Source: Cladopsammia gracilis
Taxonomy: Eukaryota > Cnidaria > Anthozoa > Scleractinia > Dendrophylliidae
Direction: 5' to 3'
DNA length: 64,000 bases
Assembly: GCA_022457155.1 (NCBI GenBank)
Contig: JAJGOT010000463.1
Coordinates: 310,001 to 374,000, forward strand
How positions within the stretch are numbered: position 1 is the first letter of the stretch; the number at the start of each line of letters is the position of its first letter. The translations under genes and the position numbers were made by a program. Below, piece by piece: positions 13,201 to 25,200 of the stretch. The notes beneath the pieces are model-generated. The model ran no database searches. It was not told the DNA's origin and saw nothing but the letters and a program-made list of their open reading frames with translations.

Positions 13201-16200
13201 AATCAAAGGCTTCTTGCGAGCCAAGTCGTGAATATGAAACAACCATCGGGGACCTTTTCCTACCCTACACAAGGTGGGTACTCTTAGATTCTACATGTTA
13301 TGACTACTTCCCTTATGTTGCAGATCCACGTATCAATATATTTTACCAAACAGGATCTCTAAAACCTTAAAACCTTCCTCTATGCGTAGCTAGTATTAAC
13401 ACGAAGGAATGTGTTTACTAGCGAAAATGAAAATTACGGACAAACTTCGTCGCCCATTTGTTGTCGTTGGAATATCGTCGAAGGTATGCTATGTTTTCAT
13501 GACCGTTTGGCTTCAGTTTGCCCTCCTCAGGACGAGCGGCTCCTTGAGGGAACCAAAAAAATGAAAAATGAAAGGGAGTGAAGGAAAGAAAAATGGAGGA
13601 AAATCATAAGCCTACGACACGAGGTATTCCCAAGCGGTCACCCATCCAAGTACTAACCTCGCCCGACAGGGCTTAACATCGGTGATCAGACGAGAACCGG
13701 CGTATGTCAACCAGTGACAGTGTTCCTAAAGTTTACGATGAGCGAGTGACTTTTCTCCAGTAATCGCAATAATTCACGACTTAAAAATATATATATCGAA
13801 CTACTAAGCTTACGGCAATATTGCGTTACGCGTTACGCGTTAGCATTTCTTCTTCTCGGGTTGGCTCTTAGGAGCCTTTGATTAGACATAAATTAATTTT
13901 AAGCTTATGTTTCTCTGTAAAAGCACTCAAAACACTTGGGAATCAATGCTGCAATGAGTAAAGGCGCCACGAGTTCAAGCTGTGTACAGCTTCTTGTTTG
14001 GGATAAATTAACGGCTCGAATTTCTCTTTCGAGCGTTTCTATGGTGGTTTTTGTTAAGTTATCTCCTTAAATAAGAGCCCGTTTTGCTTCGATCAAAGAC
14101 ATTATAGTTGCGTGGCCTTATCGCGATTAAATATGCGTTGTTTACTTCGACCAAAATCTATAGCAACTAATGTTATAGATTCTTTAAGAAAATCCCACCA
14201 AGCTTGAATGGAATTAAATGCTTTCCGGTACAATACATGTTTCTTAATAATTTCTGAGATTATATCGTAAATATTAATTCTAAATTTAGCCTCCAAAGTC
14301 CTGGTCCACGGGAAAATGCATTATGCAAATTGCGGATAAATCAACAGAATCATGATCGGAAAAAACACAACGCAAAATTTCACATTTTAGAAAGGAATCA
14401 TACAAGTCCTGAGCAATAAAAAAATTATCCAAACGTGTACCGATAGTTTTATCCGCTTTAAACCATGTGCTTTGTATTTTTCAGTCGGCCGTGTTTTTTT
14501 TTTGCGCCAGATATCAATAAACGATGAACACTTGTGCAGAACTTTCAACTCCGTGGAAATTGTAAGATTTCCTCCAAACTTATCAGAAACATTTTCAATG
14601 CAGTTAAAATCGCCAGCAATAATTTTAAAAGAGTTCTGAAAAAATATTCATGAATTGTATCATAAAAGCATTTACGTTCACTTAGATTCGTGGGTGCATA
14701 AGTATTAACCAAATTAATTTTGGTGTTGTCGAGTTCAGTTAAAACACTAACAATTCTACCAGAAGAATCTTTTTTTCCATTGTAAACATTTGAAATCAGT
14801 ATTTTCAGCTACAAGAATGGCAACGCCGCCTTGTTTACCAAGAGCGGGCGACCAGAAACTTTTACCGCACCATTTAAATGTCAGAGAATTTATCGCATTT
14901 TGACTTGTTGCTAAAGTTTCTTGTAAACAAATAAAATCAGAACGGCAATTTTTCGCAAAATCAAAAACAGAGCGTTGTTTAGATTCATTGCCAAAACCAC
15001 GGATATTCAAAGATTGAATTTAGCTCTGAATGTAAAAACTTGGAGAAAATTCTTCTGGTAAAATTACATAGGCTTAACTAAGTAATTTTTGCAAATCACA
15101 TTTAGACAGTTACTTGCTTTTCTGTTGATGTTGGTTTGTCCGATATCCAGTGTTTTTCCTCTTCGGCAAAGGTTGTTCGCCGTCATATTCAGAACGTTCG
15201 CGAGTTTTAGGGTCCGTTTTCTTTGCTTCAGGAATTGGCGTATCTTGTATGTCTTTCTCCGTGATTTTTCCATTGACGAGTACAGGTTGTGTTGGTTTTG
15301 GCGCGGAGGAACTGCCCTGTTTGTAGCCGCGGGGAAGCGCGCGAAAAACAAAGCCTCGTTCCCAGTTCCTCTCTCTTCATATACGTCATCATCGATGATG
15401 ACGTAACGGGTGGACAGACGTGCACACGGACCGACGCGCCCGCGAAACATTCCGCTAGCCATGACCATGAAAAATGACGGAACGGTTCTATGAGTATGGG
15501 GTTGCGCAGCCGAGCCTTCGGCTCGGCGAGTGCTCCGCTATTAATTAATTAAGGGGTGAGTTTCTAATGAAACTGTGGTCCTATCGGCTAATTTTGAGCA
15601 TAAACGTCTTGTATCGAGTGATAATATATACCGATTAGGTTTCACCTCTTATATTAACTCCGGAACTTGTCAACTCTTTATGAGTTAAGTGACTGAGATT
15701 TTATTCTTCGGAGAACCGATAGTTTACGAAGATTACCGAAGACGAATAAGAGATCTATCTCCGAAGATATCTCAAAGCATATATAATTTTAACAAAATAT
15801 TTTGGGAAGAGTTTTATTTAAGTCTACTAGCCCAGATTTGTAGTTCATGTGTCGCGAACAATTAATGTCTACTCGTCGAAGGAAGTTGTGATTGGTGTGG
15901 AAGGGATTCAACCGATAGCTGAGAATTGGCGTAAAGTTTAGCAGGTAACTGGAATTCCAGTACTCCCTCCCAGATCCTCAATTTTTGATGGGATTTCAGG
16001 TGCGAGTCCACTTGTTGAGCGCCGGCTAGTGTACGGCATTTGTTGGTTAGAACGTTTAACACCCCATGTTAGATGAAGTTTGACCAGAGGGTTTTACCAA
16101 CAAGTTTGACCAGCAAGTTTAACCAGGCTGTGGAATGAATGTATTTTGTTTGTGATCAAACATTTTTCCCAATATTTTGTAGGACACAACAATGGTTGAG

Positions 16201-19200
16201 AATTTAGCTGGCGTTGCAACACAACGACGCTAGCAACAGACAGTCATATTTAAGCCACGCATCCAACAAATGTCGTCCAACAACGTTGGGACAACAATTG
16301 TTGGGATGTTTAGCCGGGCGCCCAACAGTGTCATCAACAGCCATCGGACAACAATGTTGTGACGTTTAGTCCCCAACTTAATAGCTGAAACCCTTTTACT
16401 CATCTTAATTACTAAGGACTCACCAAATAATTCATGGGAAATGACCTTGCTTTGATTCGCTTTATAATGAATCTTGCCGTAGTTAATTGCAAATGTCTCC
16501 AGTCCCTGAGTAGCTGCTAATACATTGATGTCATTGTTTTCAGGATGGTCTTTTCTCAAGTCTTCGAAGAAATTGCTGGTTGCATTGGTTGCGTTCTAAA
16601 AATATAAAGCAAATTCATGAGTGAAGTTCGGTATTGACGTGAGAAGATAAACATTGCTTTCATAAAACCTGAGCAGAATTAATCTTCATGTTATTTTACT
16701 TTTCATATTTATATGTCTGGATGTCTATGTGACATGTCAACTAATATAATCCGGAAAACTGTGAATAATCGAGACAGTGATTGGTCAGTTTCTGTTAGTG
16801 TCCCGCTTGAAACCGTTTATTTAGGTAATTCATTCATAAGTGTTTGTAAGATACAGGGAGCTGTTGGCATCGGTTCAGTGGTGTTTGTTCTACGTTAGTA
16901 TATAATACACTAATCCTTATTATCTTAATATCCAATGTGAAACTTTAAGTCAACTAGTGTTAACGTTTGAGGCTGTAAATAAAATTTGTTTCGGGAAAGT
17001 ACAAAATTCAAAACTGTCATGGGACTGAAAAACCAGCCTCGGCCTCAGATTTCAGGTCGAATTAAAATTTAAAAATGTTGATTTTTAAGGAGGGAGAAAA
17101 ATCCTCGAGGCAACCGCTGACGGGAACCAAAAAACAAGTTATCCGATATAAGACACCGAGTGCAGGCATTACCCAGGGCCACATTGGTAGGAGACGACTG
17201 CTCTCACCATTATACCGTCCCTGCTCAAATTAATAACAGCTTATTTATTAACCCTTTATCTCCCAAGGGTGCTAAAAATCAAAATTTAAGAAAAATCCCA
17301 AATTTCATTCTGTAAAATATTGACAAGCTATTAGTACCAAAGAAAAGTACTGCCGAAGAGGTAGGGTTAGGATAGGGTCACACCATAGGATTTCGTTGGC
17401 AAACTCAAAAGTTAGAACTACACTACATGTCTCCATAATTGACTCTGGAAGTGAAAGGGTTAATAGCACTTTTGATGTTAAGGATGTTGTTGTTATGAAA
17501 AGTAAATTTTTGTGCAGAATCATTTTTCGAGAGTTTTGTTCTGCGGAATTTCAGTTTTCGGATCGAGTTCAAAATCGCAAAAAATAGATTCCGCAAAACT
17601 TTCATGATATATGGCAGCTTACATCTTTAAAACGCTTGTTTAACAAAATAAAAGGGCCGTAATGAGTCAAAACGTGGAATTTTTATTTCGATACCTCTAT
17701 TAAAAGAGAGCTCTGTCATCCATGCGTGCACTGGGCATCAAGTTAGTAATGTTCAGAGTAAAAAAATGTTGTTTACCTGTAAGCCACCTTTGTTGTGAAC
17801 ATTGAGAGCCTTTATCACCAACACGTATCGAAGTAACTGCAACAAATTAAAGAAAATAGTTTAGTGATACCGCGCGGTTGACCGGAAGGTATTTTGGACA
17901 CCACAGCTAGCATGGATTCCACTATAAATGCGAATAGATTTTATTCCTTGAAGTAAGATACTGTAGACTTCATAGGAGACTGACAATCGTTGTTTTGAAA
18001 CTTAAAACGATATATTGTTAATAACTTATATAGTGGGACAAAATTTAAACGTTTCCTCAATTTTAAATATACAGACAGACCGTCCTTTGTGTTATGTCTG
18101 GTTCAATGTCTAAGGTGGCTCCGTTGTTATTTCGGGCGCACTCGTCTATGACAAACTTTGTCTCATAACTTTTCCGGCTCTAAAGCGATGCTTCAAAAAC
18201 TTTGCGAAAACGTACAGCTATTATCTAGTAATAATTTAATAGATTTCGATTTTAATGGGAAAAAATATATTTTAAATAGTGATAATCGGGCTTAAATGAA
18301 CCGCACGTTTTGAACAAAATCGCACCCTGTGAAAAATTTTGCTGTTATATTTGTGTTAAATTTGTGGAATCAGCTTACATTGACTTAATACATACCCTTA
18401 CCAAGTTTCAGCAAAATCGTTGGAGCAGAAATGCGGAAGAATTAACGCCATCAAAATTTAGCCCTAAAATTCTCGTAAAAGTTTAAATACTTCATGCTCT
18501 TTGACAAAACAATCTACGAACCCAAATTTCTGGGAGACGCCTTTCCAATGCTTGCTAAATCTGAATTATAAGCCGATTGCAAATCGAGCGAACCGTTAAA
18601 AAGTATTCACTAGTTCTGTAAATATCATAAAATGCTCCAAAACCTGCTCAAATCTCCAATGCTGCGTTTTCTATCATTTTCCGAAAATTATCCTGCCGTT
18701 TAGTGTCAAACTCCTTCCACATGAATTTCAAGGTACTGCAATACTTTCACATCGATTGTTTTTTGCTTAGAAAGGCTTCCAATTGGAGAAATAGTTGTTA
18801 GGATTGTAAGCTGCCCCGCTTCTGAGCTCAGGCGAAGCTGACAAGAAGTTTTCAGAATTTTGTTTATGAATACGAAATGAGCACGTGTGGAATTTATTCT
18901 AAGAATTCGCACCTTAGTTAGGAGGGCGTACGTGATATGCGCGCGTAGTCAGCGTATAGTCCCCGCATTTAAAACTGAATATTGCACCCCATGGAAACTT
19001 CTAATGGAGCGTACATGCTCCCTCCCTTCCTGGGGTAACTAGCGCGCATATTTCGTCCCCCCCCCCCTATAAATGTGCGAATTCTTAGAATTCTTAGAAT
19101 AAATTAGAATAAATTCTTTATAATTAAAATAAATACCTTATTCATAGCATTCTCTGTCGGCTTCTGTGTAGGCGCGTTCGTGCTGGAAGCCTCTACAACG

Positions 19201-22200
19201 GACGATGTTAATGTTACTGTTATGGCTGGAGTTGTTGATGTCAATAGTGATGCTGTCTTTGTTACTGATGACGACCCCGTTGTTGTTGTTGCTGATGATG
19301 TTGTTAATGGTGTTGTTGTTGTTGATGTTATTTTTGTTGTTGACGATGTTGCAATTGTTGATTCTGTTGCTACTGCTAATTCAGGATAAATAACACCAAC
19401 AAAATATGTTTTTTGTGTGTGTCTGTGTGACAATTGACGTCACCGTGGCATGGCCATGGCATAACACAATTCTGTCCAGTTTTACCTTTTAGAGTATAAA
19501 GCCGCAAAAAATATGATAGAATATGACATGTGTTGTTTAGAATTGGTACCTCTTAGGGGTAAAAATTCATTTGAGCCACATCCATCACACAAGATTCTAG
19601 TACCTTAGGGTGTTTTTAAAAAATTTCCGACGAGCACGCCCGCCATTTTTGAAGGGACCCCACCTGGGCTTCGTAACTTCATAATGAGAAAGGTATCCTT
19701 TCAATAACGAAACGTTTTTTTCTGTTAACAACCCCACGCGTGTGCCTCTCGCCGAGACAGCATATCTCCAACATGATGAATATTAAAATACCTGCCGTAA
19801 ACCTTCATGCTTGTATTATGAAACAAACAAGAGGCTACACTGGTAGCCTGTACTCACGCGCTTGCATAATAACGTTTTATGGTTTATTTTAACTGGGTTA
19901 CACGCCCCTTCCCTCTCAACGAATTTTGCGTGACATGTAAGTCTTGTTTTGTTTACATAATATTAGATATCATTTATTACGACTGAATTTACGGCTGAAT
20001 TTAAACACGTTTTATAAGCATTTCTCCAAAACTAGCAACAACGCAAAGAAATATTCAATCACAAATTGATATCGACATAAATTCCCATCGAAAAATGTAG
20101 TCCAAAATGAAGTCCAAATGCTAGTGGCTTGACTCGGCTATTTGAAAACAAGAACGTGATTACGGGCACGCCGAAATCACGAAGTCGTGTGTCAACCAAT
20201 CAGACCAGTGAAAGTCGTCCGCGGGATACGGGAAACTTAAAAAAAAAAAACAAGGCAATTTGTGTCTACGAAAAGAAACCTTACCGAAACCTAGACTCAT
20301 GCCGCTATGCACAAGGTACTGTGGACAGCGGCGACACCACCATAGGTAAAACTATGGAAAATTTAAAGCAAAACGAGTTTTGTTTTTCTTCGAGTGTGTT
20401 TGATTTCCAAGTTCTTGTCGTTATTTTCCTTGCTATTTTTAATTTTCCTAAAAAGCTACTTGAAACACAGCATAAAAAGGCGTTATTTACCAATAAGATC
20501 TCACCTACGGCATAATTCAAACACCAAACCTACATGATATCCGAGTGAAAGACTCGAGATCGCCAAATCTCGAACGGTGACGTTTATAATCATATATCAC
20601 GAGTTCACGTTTTTACTCTAGAAAATGTATTCTCTGGATAACCGCCGAGTTGTGAACTATAGATATAACCGCCGCCATAATTTTTTACTCAATCTTCATT
20701 GCTTATAGATACAAACCCACAAACAATATAACCTCATTGCTCGACAAAACCCGACGGAAATATTCTTAGTCCCACTAATGACGTGCAATTCACGGACTGT
20801 TCCTATGTCGTTTTAAATATAACTATTAAAATCAATCATTTACAAATTTACCCTAACTCGACGTGCCGTATCCTCGATCCACGGTGGCCACGCGCTCGAA
20901 TGAAAGATGGCTGCGAATTTATCGTCTCGATTCTGATGCGGCTTTCGAGCGGCACAGAAACTGCAATCCGATTAATAAGGATGCTGAAGAAGCATTTGAT
21001 AGTATTTTTAGGTCTGAAGAAACTGGCAACAAAGTATGGTCCCAAGCCATCATGTTGAGCTAAAATTCAGTACAGAATTCGTTCTTAACGATATTATATA
21101 ATTTGAGTTTCTTAGAGTGTTGAATGGTATGTCGCCAATATAGGATATATTTTTGTTGCATTAAGTTTACATAATGTTTCATTTTAGTGTCAGTTAAGAA
21201 AATAGGGTCAACATCAGGCAAATTATAGAATTCGGATATCCTTATAAGATTAGAGTAGAAGCTATTTTTACCAGAAGAGTGAAGACCTGCTGACATTAAA
21301 GATCTGTTTAACAATAGCGTTATTGTCCTTAATTTTAAGGTATAAGGTATAATTAATTATTTTCTGATTAATAGCTATAATAAGAGGAAACCTACCAAGT
21401 TCAGCTCTACATGCCACATTTGATGCCTTATTGCTTACTTCTAGATTACGCTTGCAGAATTGTAAATGGATTTTTTCAATCTGCGAACTCTCCCAAGACT
21501 TAAAATCTGGTTTTGCGTACACACCCCAGACTTCGCTATTATATGTCAAAATTGGAAAGATCATCGTGTCAAAGAGTCTACTTGCCAGGAATGACAATTT
21601 ACTGAAATTTGTATGTTTTCTTAGACTGAAAAGAGCGTGGAGGGAGTTCTCTTTTAACTGGTCAAGTGCCATTGAAAATTTATCCGTTGAAGAGATTACT
21701 GACCCTAGATAAGTGTAATTTTGGACGATTTCAATCATTTTATTGCCTATGTGAAAACTAGACTCAGAACATTTCTTCGCACGTTTCTGAAAGATTATAA
21801 CTTTGGTCTTTTTTGGATTGATACTTAAAGGGGCAGTATCACGAGGTCGAAACTTGAAAACGTCGGCCCACGTTTTCAAGTTTGATTCCGCAAATTCAAA
21901 AAGGCCGTCGAGAAGTGGAGGTATTTGTTGAATCAAAAAATCCGTTTTGATAGCCGGAAGAAAGAAAAAAATCACTTTTAACAGTGATATGTCCAAAATT
22001 CCGGTTTAAGAATAGTGAACAGTGCCGCGCGTGGAACCTCGTGATACTGCCCCTTTAATATCCACGAGTTGCATTAGGAAGATAACTTATCAAGACAAGT
22101 TTGCAGTTCTGTTTTGGATCTTGAAAGTATGACTAAATCATCTGCATATAAAAGTGCATTTAATTTTGTGCCATTTGGTAGAACAAAAGGATCCGATGTA

Positions 22201-25200
22201 AAATATTTTCGAACGAATGTGGTATGCTGTTAACGTAGAGGTTAAATAGTAACGGGTTTAAAATGCAACCTTGGCGTACACCTCCTGTGTATTGAAAAGG
22301 TCGTGTTTGGCTTTTTCCAATTTTTAAGGAACATGTAGAGTTTGAGTACAATTTTTTTATTAAATTGTAAAAGCGAAGATTAAGAAATCTCTAATACGAG
22401 GAGGTACTGAGGCATAAAACAAAAATAAGCCAAGCAAGTAAGGGTTTAGCACAGAATGAATTTAGTAATTTAATTTTCTTTTTTGCAAAAAGTATCAAAG
22501 AACTGCACCTTTTTTCAGGCTCATTGGAGGTGAATAGAAAATTAAAGCATAATCACTTCCTTCTACATCTTCAAAAATAGGTTTCGGGAAGACCATGTTA
22601 TACGTTTAACAGTTAATTCACAGAGTGAGGCAATAACAGATTGGCGGCCCTGATCTAGAAGCCGCCCCCTAACATAAATTAAGGATCAACCTGGAAGATG
22701 AATGCGCAGGATTAAGCACGTTGGAGGCTGCGGGAGAGGGATTCTTTCAACAGTAACTGAATCAGTCACAACCAACCAACCGTTTCTCACCCAACCGAAA
22801 AGCTCTTTTTTGGTTGAAAAGCTCTTTTGAGTGTAAGCGAGTACACTGCAATATTAAAATTGTGTATTTATATAATAGGACAATCACATGACTTTTGGAG
22901 GGCATATAGTTTATTTGTGGCCCGAGTAGCATCATTTGCGCCCAAGCGGAGCGAGGGTGCAAATGATGCTACGAGGGACACAAATAAAATATATGCCCTC
23001 CAAAAGTCATGTGATTATCATTATTATCAATACACAAGGCCAAATCGTACAAAATAATTTAATAAGAAAAAAATGTTTAACAGAAACAGGGCCGCAAATG
23101 CGTTTGCAGCCCGTCAAATTCAATATCGCCCGCCACTCACGCGTGTTTTAATTGCAGTTAACCCACCATAGCCCGCTTAAGCATGATTAATTTACACTGA
23201 CACACCTTAATAGGGTTTAATCGTTGGTATAATTAAAACTGTGTAACGCCATGGAGAACAGGACACCCAACGAATCATTTCGGTGAAAAAGCTGTTCGGA
23301 AAATTTTAGTCGCCTTTAAAAAAAATGTAACCTCTGCCTGAGTGAATTTTTTTTTTATATAATCTGTCGAAAAGGATTATGTAGCCTTAAGAAACGCAGC
23401 GAACCCTCACAGGAACAGATTTATATTCAAGAACTTCATGATAACGTAGCTGTCAAACAGTAACGCAACCCCTCATTCCGCTTTTGTATCTTGTTGCATC
23501 TATTTATATACCTCGTAGTTCATTTTGTTTATATATTACATAGCAACGGTGTAAAATGCTTATAACCACCAGTTTTGAAATGTACTCTCATTCGTTAAAT
23601 TGCGTAATGAGTGCGGTCATCTTTTGACCATACAAACAGAGCTGTAGCATTAAACGAATGAATATCTTCTGAAGTCTGATCTACATTCGATGAATTTGTC
23701 TTTGCTTCTCTAACGAATTAGAGTTGAACGCTTTTTGAAATCCATTCAACTGAACTGTCAAATAATTTATTTATTTATCAAAGAATTTATATATTAACCC
23801 AGGTTATGTTCACCGGTGTAGCCAGATATTAAGTGCTCTACAGTAAAGTTGGTCAGACACGAGGGGTCATGTAGCAGGGACATGTCGCAGCGACATGTAA
23901 CAGCGACAAAAATTTGTGTAATACACACTGAGAGACATGTAGCAGGAAGTGTAGCGGGGACATGTAGCAGGGAAAAAATCATAACTCTTGCACACCACAC
24001 GAAAATGTCGCTAGGACTTGTCTCAGGGACATGTTGCAGCGACATACAGTACATACATCAAGATTGCATCACGGCTAGTAAAACGGCACAGGGACATTTT
24101 AATATTTTTCTCAGTTTTTACGCCTGATAGAGGGGGGCCGAAACCAAGACACCATCGTGTAAAGGAAATATGTCCGTTTTTTGTGGCGAGGTTCTTTTTA
24201 CCAACTTACGTGCCTGCTAAATCGCCTTTCATACGCGCCTAGAAAATTTACTAAACTTCCTAAACTTGCTCTTGTCAAGCGTATATATTGATAACATGTA
24301 TTTCCAAGTTACACTGAGACCTTGAGCCGGCACAATGCACACATTTCTGTCAAGCTGTTTGTTCTTTTCGCTAGGTTACGTACCTTAATCATTCCACCTT
24401 TTGCGACTCACAACTCGAACAACGGCGCAGAGGAGTCAATTTTCACCCTAATTTGTTCTATTTTCACTGCGCGAATCCAGAATATTACTATAAAGAACGT
24501 AGTTCTTACATTGGACATCCAGCGTAGCAGTATTGGACGAAGTACTTCCAAGGCTGTTAATCGCCACACATCGGTATTCCCCGCTGTCTGTTCTGTTCAC
24601 GTTTGTTATCCTTAAAGATTTATTGTCTGAGCCAAAACTTATTCTAGAATCGCCACCACCGCTTATACGCCATCCACTTTTGCTCCATGATATTGAAGGC
24701 GCAGGATTCCCGACAGCATCACATGATAAGGTCAAGCTACTGTATTCTGACTTTGTCACATTCTGTGGATGAGTAGTGATCTCAGGTCCATCTGCAATAA
24801 GTTAAAGAAAGAAAAAACATCAACACATGTAGGTGCACAATTAGGAGGAAACGACTTAATTTTTAACTATCATCAACAGACTTATTAATTGAACCGATGC
24901 GGAATAATTATAGTAACGAATACTCTCGATGAGCACCGGTGATTGGGCGATGTAGCAGCTCCTGGAAGATCTCACCCAATTGGATCGATTCAATAGAACG
25001 AGAAACAATAGAAACAAAACAATAAAACGAGTCGACAATGAAAACTATTGTTTGTTTTAACCAATCTCGACAGATCTCCCGAGCAGCTGCTACACTACCG
25101 GTGATTGGGTTGTATTGTGAACTTACATTGCACATCCAGCTTAGCGGCATTGGAGATGGCGTTTCCAACGCTGTTGTTCACCACACATCGATATTCTCCA

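Noticed and set aside
15064..15468. Overlapping open frames on both strands, up to 134 codons
   Set aside because: Probably leader or ORF1 remnants of the broken LINE; no motif could be assigned, and the two strands mirror each other.
16230..16400. CAACA-rich block as a possible coding repeat
   Set aside because: It is a low-complexity CAACAATGTTG-type intronic repeat just downstream of a receptor exon, with stops in the relevant frame after the donor.
20129..20515. Plus-strand frame of 128 codons
   Set aside because: Low complexity, no domain, no splice context, and placed inside a receptor intron.
20863..21063. Plus-strand frame with slightly higher GC
   Set aside because: Could be an old gene fragment, but two frames are equally open and no family is recognised.
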